The notes beneath the pieces are model-generated. The model saw nothing but the letters and a program-made list of their open reading frames with translations, searched no databases and was not told the DNA's origin. From the NCBI GenBank assembly GCA_902803355.1, contig CADCPP010000179.1, forward strand, positions 1 through 7,484: DNA of 7,484 nucleotides, in the 5' to 3' direction. Positions 1 to 6,804 of the stretch are shown piece by piece; within the stretch, counting starts at the first letter, position 1, and each line of letters begins with the position of its first letter. The position numbers and the translations under genes were made by a program. The DNA is from an uncultured Lachnospiraceae bacterium (GTDB taxonomy: Bacteria > Bacillota > Clostridia > Lachnospirales > Lachnospiraceae).

Positions 1-1
1 A

Positions 2-21
2 CCGGGCGGCTATCCGCCCGG
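2..21 (-). terminator. Probable terminator hairpin at the window edge, downstream of ogt
   Basis: CCGGGCGG (2-9) and CCGCCCGG (14-21) form a perfect 8-bp GC-rich stem with a 4-base loop, about 60 bases past the ogt stop codon in the minus direction. No T-run follows on the plus side. Any T-run on the minus side would lie beyond base 1, so an intrinsic terminator for ogt is likely but cannot be confirmed here. Confidence 0.5.
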
Positions 22-81
22 CATTATCATAATGGTTCCGAAAAGGCCCCGCAAGCCCCACAGGGGGTTATAATTTTTCTC

Positions 82-1083
82 TTATTCGTCGTCTCCCCGG
101 ACGAATTTATTGACCTGTTCCTTAAGCCTTGCCGCCGCTTCCTCACAGCTGCCGAACTCTTCCGTCCGCAGGACCTCTCCCGTTTCGTCGTTGTTCTCCG
201 TATAATTCCACTTCTCGTTCCATAAAAACTTCTTTACTCTGGCGATTTTCCAGGAAAATTTCACTTCTCGCATGGTCATATGCACGGTATACGCGGGAGG
301 GTTGCCCTCCTCCTCCGCTCTCATCTGCACGGTCCTGGTAAAAGGAAGCGTCTCGCTCCAGGTCTTCAGCTGTTCAAAAACTTCTTTCTTTTTCATCTCG
401 TCATCCTCTTCCGGAGCATCCTCACGGGTACTGTATTCTCTCAGCGGAGGCTCTTCCGCCGCCATCTCAAACAGGTTAAAGTTTTCCCTCCCGGCGCCTT
501 CCGGCACATCGCTCGCCTTTTCCTCTTCCGCAGTTATCTGGCCGGCTGCTGCCCTTGGGGCTGTCTTTTTCCTTGGCAGCGTCATGCGGACAAGGTCTGC
601 GCCTTCGAGTGCCAGCAGCGCGATCTTTTTCTCCAGACCACCGCGGTAGCCGGTCAGGTTCCCGTCCGCCCCGATGACCCGGTGGCAGGGAACGATGATC
701 ACGATCTTGTTGCGGCCGACTGCCCCGCCCACTGCCTGCGCGGACATGGAGGGCAGATTCTCCTTCTGTGCCACCGCCTTCGCGACGGAGCCGTAGCTTG
801 TGGTCTGTCCGTACGGGATCTTCAGCAGTTCTTCCCAGACGTCATTCTGAAACGGCGTTCCCGTAAGATGAAGCGGCGGCAGGAATCCGGGATCCTTCCG
901 GGCGAAGTAATCGTCCAGCCACCGCATCGCCGAGGCGTGATGCGGATGCGGGACCTCTTCATAGTCCCCGTCCCTGCGGGAGCGTTCCCACTCATCCTCA
1001 AACCACAGGCCGGTCAGGCCCTCCTCATCGCAGGTCAGTACGATCTTTCCAAGCGGCGAATCATAATACTGGAGATATTGCAT
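82..1083 (-). CDS. ogt: Methylated-DNA--[protein]-cysteine S-methyltransferase with an unrecognised C-terminal extension
   Basis: Suicidal DNA-repair protein: it moves the alkyl group from O6-alkylguanine (or O4-alkylthymine) onto its own cysteine. Residues 1-75 form the N-terminal ribonuclease-like fold. Residues 76-162 are the alkyltransferase domain: a helix-turn-helix around YGQTTSYGSVAKAV (91-104), the MSAQAVGGAVGRN segment (113-125) with Asn125 as the hinge, and the active site PCHRV (132-136) with acceptor Cys133. The usual arginine finger of the AVG motif is Gln here, which I recall as common in clostridial members. Such enzymes usually stop near 160-180 residues. This one runs to 333, with an acidic low-complexity linker (about 171-229) and a 104-residue domain from Met230 that I do not recognise, rich in Trp, Lys and Glu. 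The ATG at 1083 has GGGAGG 6 bases upstream. The transferase identity is secure; the role of the tail is unknown. Confidence 0.93.
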   Translation of the reverse strand: MQYLQYYDSPLGKIVLTCDEEGLTGLWFEDEWERSRRDGDYEEVPHPHHASAMRWLDDYFARKDPGFLPPLHLTGTPFQNDVWEELLKIPYGQTTSYGSVAKAVAQKENLPSMSAQAVGGAVGRNKIVIIVPCHRVIGADGNLTGYRGGLEKKIALLALEGADLVRMTLPRKKTAPRAAAGQITAEEEKASDVPEGAGRENFNLFEMAAEEPPLREYSTREDAPEEDDEMKKKEVFEQLKTWSETLPFTRTVQMRAEEEGNPPAYTVHMTMREVKFSWKIARVKKFLWNEKWNYTENNDETGEVLRTEEFGSCEEAAARLKEQVNKFVRGDDE

Positions 1084-1112
1084 TTCGGCCCTCCCTTCCC
1101 GGCTTTTTGTTC

Positions 1113-1141
1113 ATCATAGCACAAAAGATGCCGCTTCGCAA
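1113..1141 (-). promoter_or_regulatory. Promoter of ogt
   Basis: On the minus strand TTGCGA (1141-1136), 17 bases, then TATGAT (1118-1113). The -10 is preceded by TGC, giving an extended -10 (TGCTATGAT). Transcription should start near 1106, leaving a short leader with the GGGAGG site at 1095-1090. Confidence 0.75.
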
Positions 1142-1210
1142 ACCATCCCGCGCAAAATCAGCGCATTTTCTCAGCTGCCTGCGGGAGCAGCCGGCGGAAT
1201 GATTTTTTCT

Positions 1211-1239
1211 TTGACATTTCGTGCGGGATTCTGTAAGAT
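1211..1239 (+). promoter_or_regulatory. Promoter of the threonine aldolase-family gene
   Basis: Consensus -35 TTGACA (1211-1216), 17-base spacer, -10 TAAGAT (1234-1239). The expected start near 1246 gives a leader of about 30 bases that includes AAGGAGG at 1263-1269. It faces away from the ogt promoter about 70 bases to the left. No operator-like dyad is evident. Confidence 0.8.
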
Positions 1240-1275
1240 AGCATCAAATTTTTTCCGCACATAAGGAGGTATGTC

Positions 1276-2325
1276 ATGTGCCCTGCCGCAAAGATCTCTT
1301 TTGGTTCCGACTATATGGAGGGTGCGCATCCCGCCATTTTGAAACGCCTTGCCGATGAAAACTTCACCCAGTTTGCCGGCTACGGCACGGATACCGCCTC
1401 CGAAGCTGCCCGTAACAAGATCCGCGCGGCCTGCCAGGCGCCCGAGGCGGACGTCTATTTTCTGGTCGGCGGAACGCAGGTCAATTCCACCATCATCAGC
1501 GCGCTGCTGAAAAGCTATCAGGGCGTGCTTGCCGCAGAGACCGGCCATATCAACACCCATGAATCCGGCGCCGTTGAGGCTTCCGGGCACCGCGTCATGG
1601 CACTGCCGCAGAGGGAAGGAAAGCTCTCCGCGCAGACGATCCGCGCGGCCCTTGAGGCGTATGACAACGATGCCAAGAAGGATCACTGCGTCATGCCCGG
1701 CATGGTCTATATCTCCCACCCCACCGAATCCGGCACGCTGTATTCGCTCGCGGAGCTTGAAGCCATCAGCGCCGTATGCCGCGCGCACAAGGTCCCGCTC
1801 TATGTGGACGGCGCGCGCATGTCCTACGCGCTTGCCTCTTCCGCAAACGACGTCACGCTTCCCGACCTTGCCCGCCTGTGCGACGTCTTTTACATCGGCG
1901 GGACCAAATGCGGCGCCCTGTTCGGGGAAGCCGTCGTGATCCCGAAGCACGGCCTGATCCCGCACTTTTTCTCCATCATCAAGCAGCGCGGCGCACTTCT
2001 CGCAAAGGGCTTCGTGGCAGGCCTTGAGTTCGATACGCTCTTTACCGACGGGCTTTATGCGTCCATCGGCCGCACGGCGGTGGAGGCGGCGGACCGCATC
2101 CGCGCGGCGCTTGAAGAAGCCGGATACCCGCAGGCTTATCCCACTCATGCCAATCAGATCTTTCCCGTGATGACCCGGGAGCAGATCCAAAGGATCAGTG
2201 AAGAGGCTGAGCTCGGCCACTGGGAAGACCTCCCTGACGGCCGCTCGATCATGCGCATCACCACCAGCTGGGCAACAAAAGAAAGCAGTGTCGACCGTCT
2301 GATCGCACTGCTGAAAGAAGCATAA
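1276..2325 (+). CDS. ltaE: Low-specificity L-threonine aldolase family protein (PLP-dependent beta-eliminating lyase fold)
   Basis: Fold-type I PLP enzyme of 349 residues, the usual family length. It is predicted to cleave L-threonine or L-allo-threonine to glycine and acetaldehyde in the cytoplasm. Visible features: GGTQVN (65-70), the phosphate-cup region; GHINTHESGA (90-99), with His91 placed to stack on the PLP ring; YVDGAR (176-181), with Asp178 for the pyridine nitrogen; YIGGTKCGALFG (206-217), with Lys211 as the Schiff-base lysine; and MRITTSW (326-332), whose Arg should hold the substrate carboxylate. No signal peptide. The start ATG sits 6 bases after AAGGAGG (1263-1269), and a strong promoter lies just upstream. 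The gene stands alone between divergent ogt and a convergent operon. The family also contains other beta-eliminating and aldol-cleaving activities, so the exact substrate is inferred. Confidence 0.88.
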   Translation: MCPAAKISFGSDYMEGAHPAILKRLADENFTQFAGYGTDTASEAARNKIRAACQAPEADVYFLVGGTQVNSTIISALLKSYQGVLAAETGHINTHESGAVEASGHRVMALPQREGKLSAQTIRAALEAYDNDAKKDHCVMPGMVYISHPTESGTLYSLAELEAISAVCRAHKVPLYVDGARMSYALASSANDVTLPDLARLCDVFYIGGTKCGALFGEAVVIPKHGLIPHFFSIIKQRGALLAKGFVAGLEFDTLFTDGLYASIGRTAVEAADRIRAALEEAGYPQAYPTHANQIFPVMTREQIQRISEEAELGHWEDLPDGRSIMRITTSWATKESSVDRLIALLKEA

Positions 2326-2326
2326 A

Positions 2327-2346
2327 GGCTCTCATCGCGGAGAGCC
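2327..2346. terminator. Bidirectional terminator hairpin between convergent genes
   Basis: GGCTCTC (2327-2333), loop ATCGCG, GAGAGCC (2340-2346): a perfect 7-bp stem one base after the aldolase stop and 7 bases beyond the end of the opposing gene. The T-run is weak both ways (TTTAT on the minus side). Position and symmetry fit a shared terminator. Confidence 0.65.
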
Positions 2347-2353
2347 CATCTGT

Positions 2354-3397
2354 TCATATGATGCCTGTCATCAGCAGGATGAACGGCGCAAGGAAGGCCA
2401 GCCATCCCAGAAGAAACAGCATCAGATGCCGTTTTTCCAGAATGATGGCGGCGAACTCACGGATCATCGCGCTCGGCCAGTAGTAAAACGCCACCGGCGC
2501 GCCGATCCCCACGCAGTCGATCCCCTGCTTGCGGCAGTAATACCAGGCGCGGTACACGTGATAATTGCTGGTCACAAAAGCAAATTTCTTCCGGCCGCTC
2601 CGCGCGTCTACGATCGCCTTGGTGTTTTTCAGGTTCTCCCGCGTATTTTTCGACTGATCCTCTTCGATGATCTTCTCCGCCGGGATCCCCTGCTGCAGAA
2701 GGTAGAAATACATGGCGTCGGCCTCTGAACAGGCCTCATCCTCTCCTCTGCCGCCCGAAGGAATCAGGTACGGCGGTGTTTTATCCTTCCGGTAGAGCTT
2801 GATCGCCTTATCCAGACGGCTGCGCAAAAGATTCCCCGGCGTGCCGTCTTTTTTGAGCGCGCATCCGAGGATCGCCACATAATCGAAATCCCGGGTATGC
2901 GGAATGATCTGGATGACCGCCACATACAGAACAAAGGCAAGGAACATCAGCGATCCGTAGAAGATCGAGAGCCCGCCGAGGAGGCAAAGCGCAAGCCAGA
3001 CATTGGACAGTCTTTCTCCCCGGTAGAGCATGAAAACCGTCAGGACGACGAGGATCTCTCCGATCAGGATCACGATGCCGAGGATCAGCGGAAGGGCGTG
3101 TTTAAAGGACCGTCCTTCTTTTTTCATGACCTCCGCCCCGTTGATCATCAGGAAAAAGGGGACGATGAGCAGCGCCGCCGCGATGACCAGAAGTTCCGTG
3201 ATCAGGATCGCCGGATTGTCCTTAAAGGTCAGCATGCCGATCAGCAGGACGGTGGCTGTGACGGCCAGCAGAAAGGCGAAGCAGTTCCGCAGCCTGGCCC
3301 GGGAGCGGAGCATGAAAAAGAGCGACAGGATCCATGCGGCCGTCGTAAAGACCACCGCCAGCAGTAGAAAATCAGGATTGCGAAGAAGCTCTCCCAT
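2354..3397 (-). CDS. Multi-pass membrane protein with DUF218 (YdcF/SanA/ElyC-like) domain
   Basis: A 347-residue membrane protein. Hydrophobic segments lie near residues 9-29, 38-56, 63-85, 101-125 and 132-164 (the last long enough to be one or two passes), with a final one near 326-346. Between them, about 171-325, is a DUF218 domain: DYVAILGCAL near its start, LRSRLDKAI, IPSGGRGEDE, the SEADAM segment, the DQSKNTRENL motif and FVTSNYHVYRA. Members such as ElyC and SanA are linked to cell-envelope integrity, but their chemistry is not settled, so no reaction is assigned. Start: GTG (3398-3400) and ATG (3395-3397) are adjacent. ATG is preferred because GAGAAG lies 7 bases ahead of it against 4 for GTG. 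The gene follows rubrerythrin by 44 bases with no visible terminator or promoter between, so they are probably co-transcribed. Confidence 0.85.
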   Translation of the reverse strand: MGELLRNPDFLLLAVVFTTAAWILSLFFMLRSRARLRNCFAFLLAVTATVLLIGMLTFKDNPAILITELLVIAAALLIVPFFLMINGAEVMKKEGRSFKHALPLILGIVILIGEILVVLTVFMLYRGERLSNVWLALCLLGGLSIFYGSLMFLAFVLYVAVIQIIPHTRDFDYVAILGCALKKDGTPGNLLRSRLDKAIKLYRKDKTPPYLIPSGGRGEDEACSEADAMYFYLLQQGIPAEKIIEEDQSKNTRENLKNTKAIVDARSGRKKFAFVTSNYHVYRAWYYCRKQGIDCVGIGAPVAFYYWPSAMIREFAAIILEKRHLMLFLLGWLAFLAPFILLMTGII

Positions 3398-3441
3398 CAC
3401 CGTTCTTCTCTCTTTTTTCGTGCTCCGCTTCCGGAAAAAGC

Positions 3442-3984
3442 TTAATAGTTCTCTGCTCTTACCTCAAAGAATGCCTGCGGATGATTGCAGACCGGGCAGA
3501 CTTCGGGAGCAGTCGTACCGACTACGATATGGCCGCAGTTGCGGCATTCCCAGACCTTCACCTCGCTCTTTGCGAAGACCTCCTGCATTTCGATATTCTT
3601 CAGCAGGGCACGGTAACGTTCTTCGTGGGTCTTTTCGATGGCGGCCACGCCGCGGAACTTCGCCGCCAGCTCAGGGAAGCCTTCTTCGTCTGCGGTCTTG
3701 GCGAAGCCGTCATACATATCGGTCCATTCGTAGTTTTCGCCTTCGGCAGCGATTTTCAGATTGTCTACCGTATTGCCGATGCCGCCGGTCAGTTCCTTGT
3801 ACCACAGCTTGGCGTGTTCCTTCTCGTTATCCGCCGTTTTCAGGAAGATCTCGGCGATCTGCTCGTAGCCGTCCTTTTTCGCCCGTGAAGCGAACCAGGT
3901 GTATTTGTTGCGCGCTTCGGATTCGCCCGCCAGCGCCATCATCAGGTTCTTTTCTGTCTGCGTTCCCGCATATTTGTTTGCCAT
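3442..3984 (-). CDS. rbr: Rubrerythrin
   Basis: Cytoplasmic non-haem iron protein that reduces hydrogen peroxide to water and protects anaerobes from oxidative stress. Residues 1-140 form the ferritin-like four-helix domain, with diiron ligands expected from Glu21 (GESEAR), Glu54 and His57 (ExxH), Glu83 and Glu86 (GENYEW), and the Glu117/His120 region (IEKTHEER). Residues 143-180 are a rubredoxin-type domain with Cys147 and Cys150 (CRNC) and Cys163 and Cys166 (CPVC) to hold one iron. At 180 residues the classic two-domain form is complete. The ATG lies 6 bases after AAGGAGG (3997-3991), behind a strong extended -10 promoter. It is the first gene of a probable two-gene unit with the DUF218 membrane protein. 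No clear PerR box was found. Electrons would come from a rubredoxin or NADH-linked reductase encoded elsewhere. Confidence 0.96.
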   Translation of the reverse strand: MANKYAGTQTEKNLMMALAGESEARNKYTWFASRAKKDGYEQIAEIFLKTADNEKEHAKLWYKELTGGIGNTVDNLKIAAEGENYEWTDMYDGFAKTADEEGFPELAAKFRGVAAIEKTHEERYRALLKNIEMQEVFAKSEVKVWECRNCGHIVVGTTAPEVCPVCNHPQAFFEVRAENY

Positions 3985-4004
3985 ACCATTCCTCCTTTTT
4001 TCGT

Positions 4005-4033
4005 ATCATAGCACAGCCGCCGGGCAATGTCAC
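4005..4033 (-). promoter_or_regulatory. Promoter of the rubrerythrin operon
   Basis: On the minus strand GTGACA (4033-4028), 17 bases, TATGAT (4010-4005) with TGC before it (extended -10). The 11-mer TGTGCTATGAT is identical to that at the ogt promoter. The -35 lies inside a 6-bp inverted repeat (4019-4038). Confidence 0.75.
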
Positions 4034-4057
4034 CCGGCATTACGGCATTATGTGCCG
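4019..4057. other. Two adjacent inverted repeats between copA and rbr
   Basis: GCCGGG (4019-4024) pairs with CCCGGC (4033-4038) across 8 bases, and CGGCA (4043-4047) pairs with TGCCG (4053-4057) across 5 bases. They lie 34-72 bases after the copA stop in its direction of travel, so they may help end copA transcription. Neither is followed by a T-run, so a standard intrinsic terminator is not supported. The first also covers the rbr -35 and could act as an operator. Confidence 0.4.
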
Positions 4058-4090
4058 CAGAATGATACTAACAGTATTCCTGCCTTGTGC

Positions 4091-4300
4091 TTAGTTCATC
4101 CCGGCGTATTCGTAGCCGGCGCCTTCAACCGCCTTCTTCAGCTCTGCCTCCGCCACTTCATGGCTCAGGGTCAGTTCCACCTTGCCGGCGGTGTGATCCG
4201 CCGCAGCCGCCTCCACACCATCCAGCGCTTCCAGCGCGTTCTTCACATGCATTTCGCAGTGCATGCACATCATTCCGTTCACGTTAATGGTTTCTTTCAT
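4091..4300 (-). other. copZ: CopZ-like copper chaperone domain with its own internal start site
   Basis: The last 69 codons of copA encode a complete CopZ-like HMA domain: ATG at 4300-4298, GMMCMHC with the Cys12/Cys15 copper pair, and the closing GAGYE element near the end. Its length matches free-standing CopZ proteins. GGAGG (4313-4309) lies 8 bases before the ATG, inside the codons of an acidic TEEEE stretch, so ribosomes could start here. No stop codon separates it from copA upstream, so it is also translated as the end of the pump. Whether free CopZ is really made is inferred. Confidence 0.5.
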
Positions 4301-6751
4301 GATTTCTTCCTCCGTAGTCTTTTCTATCTTGTCTTCCGCGCCCTCTGCTCCTTCCGGCAGCTGGCAGGCGGTTTTGCTGTTCTCTGCCTGACAGGCGCAG
4401 GTTCCCCGCGCCGCAGCTTCTTCAGGTTCCTTTAAAGCCGCCTCGTTTTCCGGCAGCGCGCGGCGGCGCAGAGGCCGGTCTTTCGAGGCGTCATGCACCT
4501 TCACCAGATTCAGCCGCAGCGCGTTCATGCAGACCGTAAAGCTGGAAAGCGACATGGCGGCCGCGCCCCACATGGGATTGATGGTAATGCCCTTGTACAG
4601 ACCGGCTGCCATGGGGATCAGGATCACGTTGTAGGCAAAGGCCCAGAAAAGGTTTTCATGGATATTGGTGAGCGTCCGGCGGGATAAGCGCACCGCAGCT
4701 GAGACATCAGACAGCTTCGAGTTCATCAGCACCACATCTGCCGAATCGATGGCCACGTCCGTGCCTGCGCCGATGGCGATACCGGTATCGGCCCTTGTAA
4801 GAGCCGGCGCGTCGTTGATACCGTCGCCCACCATGGCGGTCTTTCCGCGCGCCATCAGACCGCGGATCACTTCTTCCTTGCCTTCCGGCAGGACGCCGGC
4901 AATGACCTGATCGACTCCCGCCTGCTTGCCGATGGCCGCCGCTGTTTTCTCATTGTCGCCTGTCAGCATGACCACTTCGATGCCCATGTGCTTCAGTTCG
5001 GCGATGGCTTTCGCGGAGTCTTCCTTGATCACGTCCGCAACGGCAATGAAGCCAAGCAGGCGGTCCTCCTCCGCAAACCACAGCGGTGTCTTGCCTTCCG
5101 CAGAAAGCGCATCCGCCTTCGCCTGAAGCTCCGCCGGCACCTTGGCCTGCGAGGCCATAAACTTGCCGGATCCTCCCTGCAGCAGGCGGCCGCCCGCGCG
5201 CGCCTTTAGGCCGTTTCCGGGCAGGGCTTCGAAGTCCGTCACTTCTTCTGCGGCAAGTCCTTCCTGCGCGGCAAAGTTCACCACCGCCTGAGCCAGCGGG
5301 TGCTCGCTTTTTACTTCCAGTGAATACGCTTTTCCTAAAAGTTCATGCGCCGAGGCGCCCTCCGCCGGGATGATATCCGTTACGCGGGGCTTTCCCTCGG
5401 TAATGGTCCCGGTCTTATCCAGCGCCACGATCTGCACTCTTCCCGCGCTTTCCAGCGACTCCGAGGTCTTGAACAGGATGCCGTTCTTCGCCCCGACGCC
5501 GTTGCCCACCATAATGGCGACCGGCGTCGCAAGCCCCAGCGCGCAGGGGCAGGAAATGACCAGCACGCTGATGGCGCGCTCAAGCGCATAGGAGACTTCC
5601 GCTCCCGCGATCAGCCAGCCGCAGAGCACCAAGATGGCCACGCCGATCACGGCCGGGACGAAGACGCCCGCCACCTTATCCGCTATGCGGGCGATCGGCG
5701 CTTTGGTCGCCGCCGCACCCTCCACCATATGGATGATCTGCGCAAAGGTCGTATCTTCGCCCACCTTCGTGGCGCGTCCCTTAAGATACCCGGAACGGTT
5801 GATGGTCGCCGCGCTCAGGTGATCGCCCGGCTCTTTGTCCACCGGCACCGATTCCCCGGTGAGCGCGCTTTCATCGACCGCGCCGCTGCCTTCTTCGAGG
5901 ATCCCGTCCACCGGGATGGCCTCTCCGGGCTTCACCACAAAAAGATCCCCCGGCTGCACCTCATCGATCTCCACTTCCACGAGCGCGCCTCCGCGCTCCA
6001 GGATGGCCGTCTTCGGGGCCATTTTCATCAGGTTTTTCAGGGCGTCCGTGGTCCGGCCTTTGGACATGGCCTCCAGGGTCTTGCCTACGGTGATCAGCGC
6101 CGGGATCATAGCCGCGGACTCAAAATAGAGCTGATCATGATAGAGCGCCATCAGATCCGCATTCGGCGTGCCCTGCGTGATCAGGACCGTCATCTTCATC
6201 AGAACGAACAGCGACCAGCCAAACGATACCCCCGAGCCCAGCGCCACCAGCGCATCCATATTCGGCGCCCGGTGAAGCAGTGACCTTCCGCCGGAGAGAA
6301 AAAAGGCTCGGTTGATGGCCATGACAATCAGCGCCAGCAGCATCTGAATAACGGCCAGGCCGATATGGTTGTGTTCAAGGAAGACGGGGACCGGCCAGCC
6401 CCACATATTGTGGCCCATCGTGATATACATGAGGATGAGCAGGACGATCACGGAGGCAAGCAGCCGCTTTTTGAGCTTTGGCGTTTCGCGGTCGGCGAGG
6501 GCATCTTCCGCTTCCTTCAGCCGCTGCGAGGCACTGCGCTTTTCCGCTGCCGCCCCTTTCGGCGCCGCGCCGTAACCCGCATCTTCCACTGCCTTGATGA
6601 TCGCAGCATCCTCCGCGCTGCCTTCGACGGACATGGAATTGGTAAGCAGGGAGACTGCCACCGAATCCACCCCCGGTACGGCAGCCACGGCCTTTTCCAC
6701 ATGAGCCTGGCAGGCTGCGCAGCTCATGCCGCTAACGGTATATTGTTTCAT
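4091..6751 (-). CDS. copA: Copper-exporting P1B-type ATPase with a C-terminally fused CopZ-like domain
   Basis: Membrane pump that uses ATP to expel Cu(I). In order: N-terminal heavy-metal-associated (HMA) domain, residues 1-65, with GMSCAAC (Cys11, Cys14); membrane helices in 97-225; actuator domain with TGES (298-301); the CPC copper site in the membrane (Cys401, Cys403); DKTGT (445-449), where Asp445 is phosphorylated; the SEHPLA nucleotide-site motif (482-487); GDGINDAP (642-649); and the last two helices with the Cu(I) signatures YN (707-708) and MSLSS (733-737). After helix 8, where many CopA proteins end, a linker of about 68 residues (Cys785, Cys787, Cys796, rich in Glu) leads to a second HMA domain (818-886) with GMMCMHC (Cys829, Cys832). 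The total of 886 residues exceeds the usual 740-830. The ATG has AGAGG 6 bases upstream. It is the second gene of the csoR operon, so copper-induced expression is expected. Copper specificity rests on the CPC, YN and MxxSS motifs. Confidence 0.96.
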   Translation of the reverse strand: MKQYTVSGMSCAACQAHVEKAVAAVPGVDSVAVSLLTNSMSVEGSAEDAAIIKAVEDAGYGAAPKGAAAEKRSASQRLKEAEDALADRETPKLKKRLLASVIVLLILMYITMGHNMWGWPVPVFLEHNHIGLAVIQMLLALIVMAINRAFFLSGGRSLLHRAPNMDALVALGSGVSFGWSLFVLMKMTVLITQGTPNADLMALYHDQLYFESAAMIPALITVGKTLEAMSKGRTTDALKNLMKMAPKTAILERGGALVEVEIDEVQPGDLFVVKPGEAIPVDGILEEGSGAVDESALTGESVPVDKEPGDHLSAATINRSGYLKGRATKVGEDTTFAQIIHMVEGAAATKAPIARIADKVAGVFVPAVIGVAILVLCGWLIAGAEVSYALERAISVLVISCPCALGLATPVAIMVGNGVGAKNGILFKTSESLESAGRVQIVALDKTGTITEGKPRVTDIIPAEGASAHELLGKAYSLEVKSEHPLAQAVVNFAAQEGLAAEEVTDFEALPGNGLKARAGGRLLQGGSGKFMASQAKVPAELQAKADALSAEGKTPLWFAEEDRLLGFIAVADVIKEDSAKAIAELKHMGIEVVMLTGDNEKTAAAIGKQAGVDQVIAGVLPEGKEEVIRGLMARGKTAMVGDGINDAPALTRADTGIAIGAGTDVAIDSADVVLMNSKLSDVSAAVRLSRRTLTNIHENLFWAFAYNVILIPMAAGLYKGITINPMWGAAAMSLSSFTVCMNALRLNLVKVHDASKDRPLRRRALPENEAALKEPEEAAARGTCACQAENSKTACQLPEGAEGAEDKIEKTTEEEIMKETINVNGMMCMHCEMHVKNALEALDGVEAAAADHTAGKVELTLSHEVAEAELKKAVEGAGYEYAGMN

Positions 6752-6781
6752 GGATCGCCTCTTCTTTCTGAAACCGATTTG

Positions 6782-6804
6782 AGACCGGGAGCCGGTCCCG
6801 GTCT
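6782..6804 (-). other. Intergenic hairpin between csoR and copA
   Basis: AGACCGGGA (6782-6790) and TCCCGGTCT (6796-6804) form a perfect 9-bp stem with a 5-base loop, starting on the base right after the csoR stop. On the minus strand the next bases are CAAATCGG, with no T-run, so it is not a standard intrinsic terminator. It may be a processing or mRNA-stability element that sets the csoR to copA ratio, or a leaky terminator. Confidence 0.6.

Noticed and set aside
48..80. Small hairpin (CCCC-ACA-GGGG) followed by ATTTTT on the plus strand near the left edge, resembling a plus-strand terminator
   Set aside because: The stem is only 4 bp before a mismatch, the T-run is offset from it, and no plus-strand gene is visible upstream.
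280..1119. 279-codon plus-strand frame opposite ogt
   Set aside because: It overlaps the ogt motifs and its own promoter region; no ribosome site, low-complexity basic translation.
1171..2220. Long open frame (349 codons) on the minus strand opposite the threonine aldolase gene
   Set aside because: It is antisense to a gene with a complete PLP-enzyme motif set, and its translation is Arg/Gly/Ala-rich with no recognisable motif. GC-rich codon use on the real strand keeps this frame open.
4065..4077. ATACT-AAC-AGTAT as a PerR or Fur box for rubrerythrin
   Set aside because: Only one half (TGATA-T) resembles a Fur half-site, the other half does not match, and it lies over 30 bases upstream of the -35. 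Kept only as an unexplained dyad.
3030..4094. 354-codon plus-strand frame across the DUF218 and rubrerythrin genes
   Set aside because: It spans two well-supported opposite genes and the gap between them, and its translation is Arg/Ser-rich without domain features.
5345..6283. 312-codon plus-strand frame inside copA
   Set aside because: It is antisense to conserved ATPase motifs, with an Arg/His/Asp-rich composition typical of a shadow frame.
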